The notes beneath the pieces are model-generated. The model worked only from the letters and a program-made list of their open reading frames with translations, did not search any database and was not told the DNA's origin. Source: an uncultured Bacilli bacterium (GTDB lineage Bacteria > Bacillota_I > Bacilli_A > RF39 > UBA660). From it: a DNA stretch of 64,000 nucleotides. The stretch covers positions 1 to 64,000 of the forward strand of contig CAKOTD010000004.1 of NCBI GenBank assembly GCA_934120015.1, written 5' to 3'. A program made the position numbers and the translations under genes. This document shows positions 33,530 through 43,291 of this stretch, piece by piece (positions within the stretch are counted from its first letter, which is position 1; every line of letters begins with the position of its first letter).

Positions 33530-34543
33530 ATGTTCAATAAATTATATGAGAAATTAAAAAAAATCATTTCTGAAAATTTTAAATTCATTTTATTAATGAT
33601 TATTACAATTATTATATGTTTTGTTGAGTTACCATTTTACATAAGTGCTCCAGGAGGTGTAATAGATATCTCCTCTAAAATAAATATAGAAGATTCTTAC
33701 AAGGTTGATGGTAGTTTCAATATGGCTTATGTTACAGAGTATAAAGCTACACTTCCCATGCTTATAGTTGCTCTTATTAATAATGACTGGGATATTGAAA
33801 AAAAATCTGATGTTTTAAGTTCAACAGAAACTGATAAAACGGTATTAATTAGAGATCATATAATGCTTGAGGAAGCTAATCAAAATGCAGTCATTTATGC
33901 TTATAAGAAAGCTAATAAAAAGATTTCAATTTTAAATGAAAAGATATATGTTACACATGTATATGAATATGCAGACACCAATTTAAGTGTTGGTGATCAA
34001 ATAATAAGCATTAATAACATAGAAATTATGAATAAAGAACACTTATATAATGTCATAAACACTTTAGATAAAGATAAATTAATTGATATCAAAGTTAAAA
34101 ATAATAATAAAACAGAGAGTAAAAGTGCAAAATTAGTTAATTACAATGGTAGTTATCTTATTGGAATTATGATATCTTCACTAAAAGAATATGATGTAAG
34201 TCCTAATATTAAAATTAATTTTTCAAAATCAGAATCAGGACCATCCGGTGGGTTGATGATGAGTTTAGCAATCTATAATTATTTAACTAAAGAAGATATA
34301 ACAAAAGGATATAAAATAGCTGGTACAGGTACTATTGATGAGAATGGAAATGTTGGCAGTATTGGCGGGGTTGAATATAAAATCAAAGGTGCTGTTCATG
34401 ACAAAATAAAATATTTTATTATACCAAATGGTGATAATTACGAAGAAGCCCTTAAAATAAAAAATAAATATAATTATGATATCGACCTAATTCCAGTCAA
34501 TACTTTTGAGGAAGCACTTGAAGCATTATCTAAAATAAAATAA
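33530..34543 (+). CDS. ylbL: PDZ-Lon-type membrane serine protease (YlbL/SepM family)
   Basis: A membrane-anchored protease with a single N-terminal helix (about residues 15-33), a PDZ domain (about 120-200, NLSVGDQIISINN) and a C-terminal Lon-like catalytic domain. The catalytic Ser is in SGPSGGLMMSLAIY and the Lys in GGVEYKIKGAVH. Relatives process competence and quorum peptides (SepM) or respond to DNA damage (YlbL). I chose ATG 33530, which has GAAAGGA at good spacing; ATG 33512 has none. Length is 337 aa. Confidence 0.9.
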   Translation: MFNKLYEKLKKIISENFKFILLMIITIIICFVELPFYISAPGGVIDISSKINIEDSYKVDGSFNMAYVTEYKATLPMLIVALINNDWDIEKKSDVLSSTETDKTVLIRDHIMLEEANQNAVIYAYKKANKKISILNEKIYVTHVYEYADTNLSVGDQIISINNIEIMNKEHLYNVINTLDKDKLIDIKVKNNNKTESKSAKLVNYNGSYLIGIMISSLKEYDVSPNIKINFSKSESGPSGGLMMSLAIYNYLTKEDITKGYKIAGTGTIDENGNVGSIGGVEYKIKGAVHDKIKYFIIPNGDNYEEALKIKNKYNYDIDLIPVNTFEEALEALSKIK

Positions 34544-34544
34544 T

Positions 34545-34573
34545 AATAGGAATTGAATAGATTCCTATTTTTT
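34545..34573 (+). terminator. Terminator after ylbL
   Basis: AATAGGAAT / ATTCCTATT, a 9-bp stem with a 7-nt loop and a T run. Confidence 0.8.
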
Positions 34574-34597
34574 GATACAATAGTGTAAGGTGATATA

Positions 34598-37156
34598 ATG
34601 AAACGTAGTGATGTAGATTTAAATAAAGTAACTCCCATGATGAGGCAATATTTAGAAGTGAAAAATGAAAATCCAGATATTATTTTATTTTTTAGACTAG
34701 GAGATTTCTATGAAATGTTTTTTGAGGATGCAATTAATGTTTCAAGAGAGTTAGAACTTACATTAACAGGAAAAAGTGCAGGCCTTGATGAAAAAATACC
34801 AATGTGTGGAATTCCTCATCATGCAGCTAATGTATATATTGAAAAATTAATTGAAAAAGGGTATAAAGTAGGTATTTGTGAACAGTTAGAAGATCCTAAA
34901 AATGCTAAAGGAATAGTTAAAAGAGATGTAATACAAATTATATCTTCCGGAACTGTAATTAATAATGATTCTTTAATTGAATATGAAAATAACTATATAG
35001 GTAGTTTAATTGATTTTGACCATGCTTATGCACTTTGTTATGCTGATATTTCAACTGGTGAGGTTAATGTAACTTTATTTGAACATAATTTGACAAAAAT
35101 AGTAAGTGAAATTGTAAGTATAGGGATTAAAGAAATTGTTACTACATCAAAAACAAATATTTCTTTGACTAGTTTGCTTTCAAAGCAATATAAAATTACA
35201 ATATCTATAAATGATAATATCAGTAATGATGATTGTTACAAATATATATATGAAGAGCTTAGTGATGTTAGATATATTGAGACAATTAAACTTTTACTTA
35301 GTTATGTTACTAATACTCAGAAAAGGACATTAACACATTTTCAGAAAGCAAAGGTAAAAGAAAACAAAAATTATTTAAAAATGGATATACATACTAAAAG
35401 AAATTTAGAGTTGACAGAAACTCTTAGACTAAAACAAAGAAATTTTTCTCTTATATGGCTTTTAGATAAGACAAAAACAGCAATGGGTTCAAGACTTTTA
35501 AAACAATATATTGAAAGTCCAATTTTAGATAAAGATGAATTAAACAGACGATATGATATTATTGAGACTTTGTCCAAAGAATTTATTTTAAAGAGTGATC
35601 TACAAGAATGTTTAAATGAAGTTTATGATTTAGAAAGACTAAGTGGAAGAATTGCCTTTGGTAGTGCCAATGCAAGGGATTTATTACAACTCAAGAATTC
35701 TATTAAAGTTTTACCTCAGATAAAAGAAATACTAAAGAAGATAAATTATTATAAATCTATAAATACTTTTGATAATTTATATAGTTTAATTGAAAATAGT
35801 ATATATGAAAATCCTCCTATGGGATTAAAAGAAGGATATCTTATTAAAGAGGGATATAATGCCGAATTGGACGAACTAAAAAGTTTGAGAAAAGGTGGTA
35901 AAGATTTTGTAGCCAATTTTGAAGCTGAAGAAAAAAGAAGAACTGGTATTAAAAACTTAAAAATTGGTTATAATCGTGTTTTTGGATATTATATAGAAAT
36001 ATCTAAAGGAAATACTTCTATGATAAAAGATGAATATGGCTATGAGAGAAGACAAACGCTTGCTAATTGTGAAAGATATATTAGCCCTATTTTAAAAGAA
36101 AAAGAAGCATTAATCCTTAATGCAGAAGAAAAAATTATTGACATTGAATATAATCTATTCATAAGCGTAAGAGAAGAAATTAAAAAATATATTGCTGAAC
36201 TTCAATTACTTGCAAAAACAATTAGTGAGATAGATGTGTTACAATCTTTTTCAACAGTTGCGGAAGAAAACAATTATGTAAGACCAATTTTGATTGAAAA
36301 GAAAAGTATTACTATTATCAATGATAGGCATCCTGTTATAGAAAAGGTTATTAATGATGAGTATGTTCCAAATGATATTGTAATGGATGAAAATACTAAT
36401 ATTCTATTAATAACAGGTCCAAATATGGCTGGTAAATCAACTTATATGAGACAACTTGCTATTACAATAATAATGGCTCAGATTGGCTCATTTGTTCCGG
36501 CAGATAGTGCTAAAATGCCAGTCTTCGATGCAATATTTACTAGAATTGGTGCAAGTGATGATTTGGTTAGTGGTGAATCAACCTTTATGGTTGAAATGAA
36601 TGAAGCAAATAATGCTATTCAAAATGCAACAGAGAATAGTTTATTATTGTTTGATGAATTAGGTAGGGGTACAGCTACTTTTGATGGAATGGCACTTGCT
36701 CAATCAATTATTGAGTATATTCATAACAAAATCAAAGCTAAAACTTGCTTTTCAACTCATTATCATGAATTAACAGATTTGGATAAAACACTTACCAATT
36801 TAAAAAACATACATGTTAGTGCTCATGAAGAAGATGGAAAAATAACTTTTCTTCATAAGATTGAAGAAGGCAGCATTGATAAAAGTTACGGAATCCATGT
36901 AGCTTCTCTTGCTGGACTTCCTAATGAACTTATTAAAAGAGCAAATGAAGTATTAAAGGTTTATGAATTAAAAGAGAAAAAAAGAGATATAAAAGTACAA
37001 GAGTCTCTTCCGCTCGATGAAATTATAATAAATAATAATGATAATGAAATAATTAATGAGTTAGAAAAAATTGATATTCTTAAAACAAGCCCAATAGACG
37101 CATTAAATATATTATATGAATTAAAGAATAAAGCTGATAGTATAAAGAATAGATAG
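34598..37156 (+). CDS. mutS: DNA mismatch repair protein MutS
   Basis: MutS finds base mismatches and small loops and recruits MutL. The N-terminal mismatch-binding motif appears as FFRLGDFYEMFFEDA (the Phe-x-Glu wedge is FYE). The ATPase has Walker A TGPNMAGKSTYMRQL, the ST signature DDLVSGESTFMVEM, and Walker B LLLFDELGRGTATFDG. Length (852 aa) is normal. No mutL follows in the window; instead a small membrane protein and a peptidase come next. Confidence 0.97.
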   Translation: MKRSDVDLNKVTPMMRQYLEVKNENPDIILFFRLGDFYEMFFEDAINVSRELELTLTGKSAGLDEKIPMCGIPHHAANVYIEKLIEKGYKVGICEQLEDPKNAKGIVKRDVIQIISSGTVINNDSLIEYENNYIGSLIDFDHAYALCYADISTGEVNVTLFEHNLTKIVSEIVSIGIKEIVTTSKTNISLTSLLSKQYKITISINDNISNDDCYKYIYEELSDVRYIETIKLLLSYVTNTQKRTLTHFQKAKVKENKNYLKMDIHTKRNLELTETLRLKQRNFSLIWLLDKTKTAMGSRLLKQYIESPILDKDELNRRYDIIETLSKEFILKSDLQECLNEVYDLERLSGRIAFGSANARDLLQLKNSIKVLPQIKEILKKINYYKSINTFDNLYSLIENSIYENPPMGLKEGYLIKEGYNAELDELKSLRKGGKDFVANFEAEEKRRTGIKNLKIGYNRVFGYYIEISKGNTSMIKDEYGYERRQTLANCERYISPILKEKEALILNAEEKIIDIEYNLFISVREEIKKYIAELQLLAKTISEIDVLQSFSTVAEENNYVRPILIEKKSITIINDRHPVIEKVINDEYVPNDIVMDENTNILLITGPNMAGKSTYMRQLAITIIMAQIGSFVPADSAKMPVFDAIFTRIGASDDLVSGESTFMVEMNEANNAIQNATENSLLLFDELGRGTATFDGMALAQSIIEYIHNKIKAKTCFSTHYHELTDLDKTLTNLKNIHVSAHEEDGKITFLHKIEEGSIDKSYGIHVASLAGLPNELIKRANEVLKVYELKEKKRDIKVQESLPLDEIIINNNDNEIINELEKIDILKTSPIDALNILYELKNKADSIKNR

Positions 37157-37165
37157 GGGAAATAT

Positions 37166-37552
37166 ATGGATATTTTAAAAAAACAAAATTATTGGATTTG
37201 GATATTATTAACACTCTTTACACTTGGTAGTAGTAATATAGTTTTAGGCGCATTGCTTGGTGTTTTTAACAAAAAATCATGGTATGCAAAGCCTAAAAAT
37301 TGGATAATAGGGTTATTATGTTTAATATTTCCATTCTTTATAATGGCAATAGTTTTTGAACTGCAAATTGTATGTCTTACAAATGCTCGATTAAATACCC
37401 CAGGAAAAGAATTATATCTTTCTCCGTATATATGGTTACTATGTTTAATTGTACCAATTTTAGGTTGGATTATATTTCTTGTTTTAATTATTTATCTACA
37501 CATATGGCCTATTGTTATGCTATATAATGGTAATGGAGAAAAATATATATGA
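37166..37552 (+). CDS. Small polytopic membrane protein of unknown function
   Basis: A 128-aa protein with about four hydrophobic segments (residues about 8-30, 45-68, 86-103, 105-120). A short loop has KKSWYAKPKNW. No family is recognised. It starts 9 bp after mutS and its end overlaps the peptidase gene by 4 bp (ATGA), so it is probably translated together with it. Confidence 0.75.
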   Translation: MDILKKQNYWIWILLTLFTLGSSNIVLGALLGVFNKKSWYAKPKNWIIGLLCLIFPFFIMAIVFELQIVCLTNARLNTPGKELYLSPYIWLLCLIVPILGWIIFLVLIIYLHIWPIVMLYNGNGEKYI

Positions 37553-38832
37553 GAAAAAGAATTAAAAAAAAACCTATCATTTTTCTTTTGATAGTGATTA
37601 TTTTAATAAACTATTATTTTATAGGTAAAACTAAAAACAAAGAAATTGTAACCAGTAATTATAAGGCAATTATTACAGAAAAAGAGGAAAGTAATCCTGA
37701 GGTTGTAAATGAGTATTTTGCAAACGGAATGAATTCTGATGATTATATTTCTACAATAGAAAAGGTTGATAATTATCTTGATATAAAAGGAAATTATAAA
37801 AATATAAATTATGAAATTGAGACAAAATATCACTATAATAAATTAGAAGAAATATATAAACAATTAGGTTTATCAGAAATCGTTAAAATAGAAATTATTG
37901 GAAAAAGTGTTGATGGCAGAAATATATATGCTATTGAGATTGGTAATGGTGACAATGTTACTATATTTGAAGCTGGTATTCATGCTGCAGAAATTGCAAG
38001 TCCACTTTTTATAACTAAGTTTATGGTTGACGTTGTTAATCGTTATGAAAATGGTGATAAAGAAATAGCCAATTTATTAGAAAATAATAAAATTGTAGTT
38101 GTTCCGTCTGTAAATCCAGATGGCTATGAAGCAGCTTTGTTTGGTACAGAGATTTTGAATAACCAGGATTTGTATATTGCTAAAAATGCCGATAGTGAAA
38201 GTTTAAAATATATAAAAAGTAATGCAAACGGTATTGATTTAAACCGCAATTTTCCATCACAAACAGCAGGTTTATATTATAAAAAATATGATTTACATTA
38301 TTCTGTCAGCTTAAAAAAATCTACTGATATGTATAGATATTTTCCAGGTGATACATTAGGCTCAGAACCAGAAACTAGAGCAATTATATATCTTCAGAAT
38401 AAATGGAAAGAGAAATTGAAATCTTATGTAGCCCTTCATTCAGCTGGAAGAGTTATATATAATGGCAAACCTTATTTATCAAGTGAATATAATAATAATT
38501 CAAATAATTGTGCCCAAATTGTTGGAGATATAACTGATTATATGGTTATGAACAAATATGATGAAGAAGCTGGTGAAGGAAATGATGGAACAAGTACTGA
38601 ATATATGGCAGAAACATTATCAGGATTTATTTTTAGTTCAAAAACAGGCAGATTAAGTAGTTCATCATATATGAATTATGAAAAAGAATTAAAATATAAA
38701 AATACCTGCGTTATAGTAATAGAAGCATTAGAAAATTATACAAGCAATTTAAAAACAATAGAAGATGAATACTATAATCATAAATTAGAAGAAGCTTATT
38801 TAGCAATAATTAATAGGCAGGGATTTAATTAA
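37549..38832 (+). CDS. M14 family zinc carboxypeptidase, membrane anchored
   Basis: A 427-aa secreted/anchored metallocarboxypeptidase. There is one N-terminal hydrophobic segment (residues about 5-24). The M14 zinc site appears as IHAAE (HxxE) near residue 145, with the third ligand in VALHSAG (about 300). The substrate Arg/Asn block is GIDLNRNFPS (about 230), and the catalytic Glu is probably in VIVIEALEN (about 390). Relatives cut gamma-D-Glu-DAP peptides of cell wall or spore peptidoglycan. The exact substrate is not evident. It has no LysM or SH3 domain. Confidence 0.88.
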   Translation: MRKRIKKKPIIFLLIVIILINYYFIGKTKNKEIVTSNYKAIITEKEESNPEVVNEYFANGMNSDDYISTIEKVDNYLDIKGNYKNINYEIETKYHYNKLEEIYKQLGLSEIVKIEIIGKSVDGRNIYAIEIGNGDNVTIFEAGIHAAEIASPLFITKFMVDVVNRYENGDKEIANLLENNKIVVVPSVNPDGYEAALFGTEILNNQDLYIAKNADSESLKYIKSNANGIDLNRNFPSQTAGLYYKKYDLHYSVSLKKSTDMYRYFPGDTLGSEPETRAIIYLQNKWKEKLKSYVALHSAGRVIYNGKPYLSSEYNNNSNNCAQIVGDITDYMVMNKYDEEAGEGNDGTSTEYMAETLSGFIFSSKTGRLSSSSYMNYEKELKYKNTCVIVIEALENYTSNLKTIEDEYYNHKLEEAYLAIINRQGFN

Positions 38833-38867
38833 ACAATGAAGGAAAATAAATTTTATCCTTTATTTTA

Positions 38868-38896
38868 TTGACTTTTTATGTTATATATACTAATAT
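38868..38896 (+). promoter_or_regulatory. Promoter before the small membrane protein gene at 38921
   Basis: TTGACT at 38868-38873 and TAATAT at 38891-38896 with a 17-bp spacer, 24 bp before the start. Confidence 0.55.
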
Positions 38897-38920
38897 AATA
38901 TATAAGTTTGGGGGATATTT

Positions 38921-39325
38921 ATGAAAAAGGATAATAAAAAATTAAAAATTGTTATTAATGGTAATGAAAAAAATAAGAGTGAAATAGTATATAATAATTT
39001 ACTTAATAATATGGATAGTGCTGACTTATCTAAAGATAAACAAATTGAATATTTAAAATCTAGGATAAATTTTCTAGAAACTAATATTAAATCAAAAGTC
39101 TTACTATTCTTAATTATTATAATCAATTTTACATTATTATGTTTTGGAATGTTTTTGATATGTATAAATTATAAATTATTAGGTATTATTATTAATATAA
39201 TAAGTTTTACTTCAGTTATTATATCACTTACAAAATTTTATAAGCAATATGGAGACTTTGATATTCATAATGATTTTGGTGAAATTGATAGTTTAAGGAA
39301 AATATTAAATTCTAAATTGAAATGA
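38921..39325 (+). CDS. Small membrane protein of unknown function
   Basis: A 134-aa protein with a charged, Lys/Asn-rich N-terminal 55 residues (possible coiled coil around DKQIEYLKSRINFLET), then two close transmembrane helices (about 62-80 and 85-105) and a polar tail. The family is not recognised. A strong GGGGGAT ribosome site precedes it. It is monocistronic with its own promoter and terminator. Confidence 0.75.
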   Translation: MKKDNKKLKIVINGNEKNKSEIVYNNLLNNMDSADLSKDKQIEYLKSRINFLETNIKSKVLLFLIIIINFTLLCFGMFLICINYKLLGIIINIISFTSVIISLTKFYKQYGDFDIHNDFGEIDSLRKILNSKLK

Positions 39326-39341
39326 TTATTCATTTCTTTTT
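39319..39341 (+). terminator. Terminator
   Basis: GAAATGA / TCATTTC stem with a 4-nt loop and a T run at the stop codon. Confidence 0.8.
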
Positions 39342-39392
39342 GTTTGAATTTTTTATTTTCTGTGGTAAAATATAAAATAGGAGTTGGAATTT

Positions 39393-39812
39393 ATGGAACA
39401 AAGAACAAGAAGTGAACTAAGAGTACAGATAATGAATATTTTATATCAAGTATCCATTTATAAAATAAGAAACATATCTTATAATTTAGATAATGTTATT
39501 AAAGAAAATGTAGAAATTGATAGTGAATTTGTTAAAGATATAGTATATGGGGTTGTTACACATGAAGATGAAATTGTTGATACTGCAAATAGTGTCCTAA
39601 ATAATTGGACTCTTGATCGTTTAGGATATACAGACCAGGCAATATTAAGGATAGCAATTTATGAAATATTATATACTGATACTCCAAAAATCGTTTGTAT
39701 AAACGAAGCTGTTGAACTTGCTAAAACGTATAGTGATGATGATGTTAGAAAAATGATTAATGCTGCGCTTGATAAATTATTACACAATTTAGAAGATAAT
39801 GAATCAAAATAA
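39393..39812 (+). CDS. nusB: Transcription antitermination factor NusB
   Basis: NusB binds boxA RNA with S10 and supports rRNA antitermination. The 139-aa all-helical sequence begins EQRTRSELRVQIMNILYQ and carries NWTLDRLGYTDQAILRIAIYEILY and the INEAVELAKTYSDDDVRKMINAALDKL block. ATG 39393 follows AGGAG; an upstream TTG overlaps that site. It overlaps xseA by 14 bp, the usual nusB-xse order of Bacillota. Confidence 0.94.
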   Translation: MEQRTRSELRVQIMNILYQVSIYKIRNISYNLDNVIKENVEIDSEFVKDIVYGVVTHEDEIVDTANSVLNNWTLDRLGYTDQAILRIAIYEILYTDTPKIVCINEAVELAKTYSDDDVRKMINAALDKLLHNLEDNESK

Positions 39813-41070
39813 ATATCTTACCATTGGAGCATTAACAAAATATTTAAAATTTCAGTTTGATAATGATCATAATCTGCAAACTGTTTTTTTAAAGGGTGAA
39901 ATTTCTAATTTTAAGTCACATACTACAGGCCATTTATATTTTTCTATCAAGGATGAAGTAAGTAAAATTAATGCTATTATGTTTAGTGCAAATGCAAAAA
40001 AAATTAATTTTAACCCAATGGATGGTTCAAAAGTTTTAGTAGTTGGAAGAGTTACAATATATGAAGCAACAGGTAGTTATCAAATTTATGTTGATGAGAT
40101 GATTGAGGATGGTATAGGTAATTTATATATTGCTTTTGAAAAATTAAAAGAAAAACTTTCTAAAGAAGGGTTATTTGATCAAAAGTATAAAAAAGAAATA
40201 CCAAAATTCCCTCAAAAAGTAGGAATTATTACAGCTTCTACTGGTGCAGCCATTAGAGATATTTTAACTACTATAAAAAGAAGATATCCGATATGTGAAA
40301 CTTATTTATTTCCTAGTTTAGTGCAAGGTGATAATGCTAAGGATGACATTGTTAGAAATATAAAGAAAGCTCAAGACTTTGATCTAGATGTTCTAATTGT
40401 TGGTCGTGGTGGTGGCTCTATTGAGGATTTATGGCCATTTAACGAAGAAATAGTAGCACGTGCCATCTTTGCATCTACTATACCTGTAATTAGTGCAGTA
40501 GGTCATGAGGTTGACTTTACTATTGCTGATTTTGTTTCTGATTTAAGAGCACCAACACCAACAGCTGCAGCTGAACTTGCAGTTCCAAACATTGTTGATA
40601 TATACAACAATTTAAATCAGTATAAAATTAGGATTAATGAAAATATTAATAAAAAGATAAATTTTTATAATTTATATTTGGACAGTTTAAAAAATTCATT
40701 TGTAGTTAAAAATCCGCTATTAATATATGAGCAAAAATTTCAAAAACTAGATTTGTTATATGAAAAAATAAATAAAGAAATAAAATTAAAAATTGAAAAA
40801 AATGAAAATAATTTAAATATTATTAAAAATAATACTTTTCTTATTAATCCTAATAGATTATTTGAAAAACAATTTAATAATTTAATGTTATTAAGTAATA
40901 AATTAGAAATTCTAAATCCACTTAGTACATTAAATAGAGGTTATAGTGTGACATATATTAATGATAATGTACTAAGTGATATAAAAAATATTAATATAAA
41001 TGATTGTATAAAAATTAAAATCAAAAATGGAAAAATAGAAGCTAAAGTAACAAATATTGTGGAGGAATAA
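39799..41070 (+). CDS. xseA: Exonuclease VII large subunit
   Basis: The catalytic subunit of exonuclease VII, which trims single-stranded DNA from both ends. The N-terminal OB fold (YLTIGALTKYLK, then FLKGEISNFKSHTTGHLYFSIKD) is followed by the catalytic region PQKVGIITASTGAAIRDIL, the VGRGGGSIEDLWPFNEE block, and VISAVGHEVDFTIADFVSDLRAPTP-type residues. The C-terminal coiled coil runs about 270-380. Length is 423 aa. It is followed directly by xseB. Confidence 0.96.
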   Translation: MNQNKYLTIGALTKYLKFQFDNDHNLQTVFLKGEISNFKSHTTGHLYFSIKDEVSKINAIMFSANAKKINFNPMDGSKVLVVGRVTIYEATGSYQIYVDEMIEDGIGNLYIAFEKLKEKLSKEGLFDQKYKKEIPKFPQKVGIITASTGAAIRDILTTIKRRYPICETYLFPSLVQGDNAKDDIVRNIKKAQDFDLDVLIVGRGGGSIEDLWPFNEEIVARAIFASTIPVISAVGHEVDFTIADFVSDLRAPTPTAAAELAVPNIVDIYNNLNQYKIRINENINKKINFYNLYLDSLKNSFVVKNPLLIYEQKFQKLDLLYEKINKEIKLKIEKNENNLNIIKNNTFLINPNRLFEKQFNNLMLLSNKLEILNPLSTLNRGYSVTYINDNVLSDIKNININDCIKIKIKNGKIEAKVTNIVEE

Positions 41071-41289
41071 ATGAAATTTGAAGATAAAATAAAAGAGTTA
41101 GAAGAAATAATTAATAAATTAGAAAATGGAGATGCATCATTAGATGAATCCTTTGATTTATATTCTAAGGCTATGAAACTTATAAAAGATTGTGATAAAC
41201 AATTAAATAAGGTAAAAGAAAATGTTAATAAGATTGTGACAGAAAATAACGAATTAAAAGATTTTAATGTATATGATGATACCAAATAA
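41071..41289 (+). CDS. xseB: Exonuclease VII small subunit
   Basis: A 72-aa helical subunit with the family core FEDKIKELEEIINKLENG then SLDESFDLYSKAMKLIKDC. It starts at the base after the xseA stop, with GGAGG inside the end of xseA. It closes the nusB-xseA-xseB operon with a terminator. Confidence 0.95.
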   Translation: MKFEDKIKELEEIINKLENGDASLDESFDLYSKAMKLIKDCDKQLNKVKENVNKIVTENNELKDFNVYDDTK

Positions 41290-41311
41290 TGTCTTTTTGA
41301 CATTATTTTTG
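41286..41311 (+). terminator. Terminator after xseB
   Basis: ATAATGTC / GACATTAT stem with a 5-nt loop and a T run overlapping the stop codon. Confidence 0.85.
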
Positions 41312-41374
41312 TTTCATAAAAAAACTTTACTAATTCATAATAATAATGTAGCTTATAGAAAAGGAGATGAAGCA

Positions 41375-42358
41375 ATGTTTTTAAAAAAATTTAAAAACAG
41401 TTTACTAGCTATTCTTCTTACATTTATTATTATGCCATTTAATGTGTTTGCTTATTCAGATTACATAATTGCAGGTGGAAATAATATTGGCATGGAGTTA
41501 AATGCAAAAGGCATAATAATTGTTGGACAATATAAGGTTAATTCTTCGAGCCCAGGGTCTGATTCTGGATTAAAAGTAGGAGATATTATTACAAGTATAA
41601 ATGATATTACAGTATCAAATATTAATGAAATGGTTACCGAAATTGACAAGGCAATTAATAAAAATTCCATAAAAATAGGATTCATACGAAATAATAAAGA
41701 AAATACAACCTCCCTTAAACTTAGTATGGACGAAAATGGAATTTATAAAACAGGTCTTTATGTAAAAGATAGTATTACTGGTGTTGGCACTTTAACTTTT
41801 ATAGATCCAGAAACTAAAATATTTGGTGCGCTAGGACATGAAATACTTGAAAAATCAACAGGAAAAATACTTGAAATAAAAGATGGAAAAATATTTGATA
41901 CAGCTGTTACGGGGATAATCCCAAGCAAAAACGGTGATCCAGGTGAAAAACAAGCTACATTTTATAATAATCAGATAATGGGAAAAATAAGTGAAAATAC
42001 TAATAAAGGTGTTTTTGGTATATACAGTGATGATGTTTCAAATGAAAAATTATACAAAGTTGCTAAACCAGAATTAGGCCAGGCACAATTACTAACAGTT
42101 TTAAACGGTCAAGAAATAAATGGTTATGATATTAATATAATTAAAATTAATGATAAAGGTAAAACCAAAAATATTTTGTTTGAAATAACAGATGAAGAAT
42201 TAATAAATAAAACTGGTGGAATCATTCAAGGCATGAGTGGAAGTCCAATTATTCAAAATAATTCTATTGTAGGTGCTGTTACACACGTTATAGTTGACAG
42301 TCCAAATCGCGGCTACGGTATTTTTATAACTAACATGTTAGAAGAAGCTGAAAACTAG
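41375..42358 (+). CDS. spoIVB: SpoIVB peptidase
   Basis: SpoIVB is the forespore serine protease that is secreted towards the mother cell and cuts SpoIVFA, allowing pro-sigma-K activation. The 327-aa protein has a signal/anchor helix (about 7-26), a PDZ domain (about 60-120, GSDSGLKVGDIITSIND) and an S55 catalytic domain. The catalytic Ser is in IQGMSGSPIIQN and the His in GALGHEI. ATG 41375 follows AAAGGAGATG. CATAATA at 41335-41341 could be part of a sigma-G promoter, but the -35 match is weak. In Bacillus it follows recN; here it follows xseB. Confidence 0.92.
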   Translation: MFLKKFKNSLLAILLTFIIMPFNVFAYSDYIIAGGNNIGMELNAKGIIIVGQYKVNSSSPGSDSGLKVGDIITSINDITVSNINEMVTEIDKAINKNSIKIGFIRNNKENTTSLKLSMDENGIYKTGLYVKDSITGVGTLTFIDPETKIFGALGHEILEKSTGKILEIKDGKIFDTAVTGIIPSKNGDPGEKQATFYNNQIMGKISENTNKGVFGIYSDDVSNEKLYKVAKPELGQAQLLTVLNGQEINGYDINIIKINDKGKTKNILFEITDEELINKTGGIIQGMSGSPIIQNNSIVGAVTHVIVDSPNRGYGIFITNMLEEAEN

Positions 42359-42378
42359 GAAGTGAATCTTCCTTTTTA
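42357..42378 (+). terminator. Terminator after spoIVB
   Basis: AGGAAG / CTTCCT hairpin with a T-rich tail at the stop codon. Confidence 0.75.
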
Positions 42379-42461
42379 TTATGAAAAAAATTTATCAAAT
42401 TATTTGCTTTTAATTAAATATTGTGTTAATATATAACCCGAATTATTAGAGGTGATAGGTG

Positions 42462-43286
42462 ATGAATGATTCTAAATTTTTACTAACTAGAAAACAATTA
42501 ATTAAAAAGCAAAAAGTATTATTAAGTTTACAAAAAGATATCAAAAGAATCAAATATCAAATAAACCATCCTAACTTATGGAATGCAAAAACAAAAACTA
42601 TTAAAAATTTAAAAATATTTTCTAAGGTGTGTATTTTAGTAACACCATATATCTTAACAGCAGGAATTACTATAAATGCAGGAAATAATATTATGAAAGA
42701 GTTTGAACAAAAATATGTAAACAAACAAGATATTAATAGTGATTTTTATGACAATATATATAAAAGTAATAATATTAATGATATGCTTATATATTGCAAT
42801 AAATGGCAAAAAAGTAATAATGGATATGAGCGGATTTTGAAAATATATGATAATAAAAATATTGATGAGACTGTTAAACAAATATTAATTGAGAATAATG
42901 AGTTAAATTGTGAGGATATTATTGGTAATCCTGTTTCATATGAAAAAGAGTATAAATTAGAAGTTTCAATTGAAGAACTAAATTCAAGTATACAATTACT
43001 TAGAGTGTATTATTCTGATTTAAATAATAATATAAATATTATTAATGAGACAAGTAAATCATATGAGATAAATCAAAATTCCTATATATTTCTTAAAAAT
43101 ATTGTGACTATAATTTTAACTTTTTGCACAGAATCTTTAGTTGCTTTAATAAAAACAAAATTAACTAATTCTGATATAATTAGTATTATCAATAAAACTA
43201 AAAACGAATACCCAGAAATTAGTATATCTGAATTAAAAAAAACGCTTAAAATAAAAGAACAAAATTACAATAGATTAATGAGGTAG
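42462..43286 (+). CDS. Two-helix membrane protein of unknown function next to an amidoligase
   Basis: A 274-aa protein. A basic N-terminal helical stretch (1-50) is followed by one transmembrane helix (about 52-70), an outside region of about 130 aa rich in Asn and Tyr, a second transmembrane helix near 210-230, and a basic cytoplasmic tail. No family is recognised. ATG 42462 fits GAGGTGAT. It lies 5 bp upstream of the amidoligase-like gene and probably works with it. Confidence 0.72.
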   Translation: MNDSKFLLTRKQLIKKQKVLLSLQKDIKRIKYQINHPNLWNAKTKTIKNLKIFSKVCILVTPYILTAGITINAGNNIMKEFEQKYVNKQDINSDFYDNIYKSNNINDMLIYCNKWQKSNNGYERILKIYDNKNIDETVKQILIENNELNCEDIIGNPVSYEKEYKLEVSIEELNSSIQLLRVYYSDLNNNINIINETSKSYEINQNSYIFLKNIVTIILTFCTESLVALIKTKLTNSDIISIINKTKNEYPEISISELKKTLKIKEQNYNRLMR

Positions 43287-43291
43287 TAATT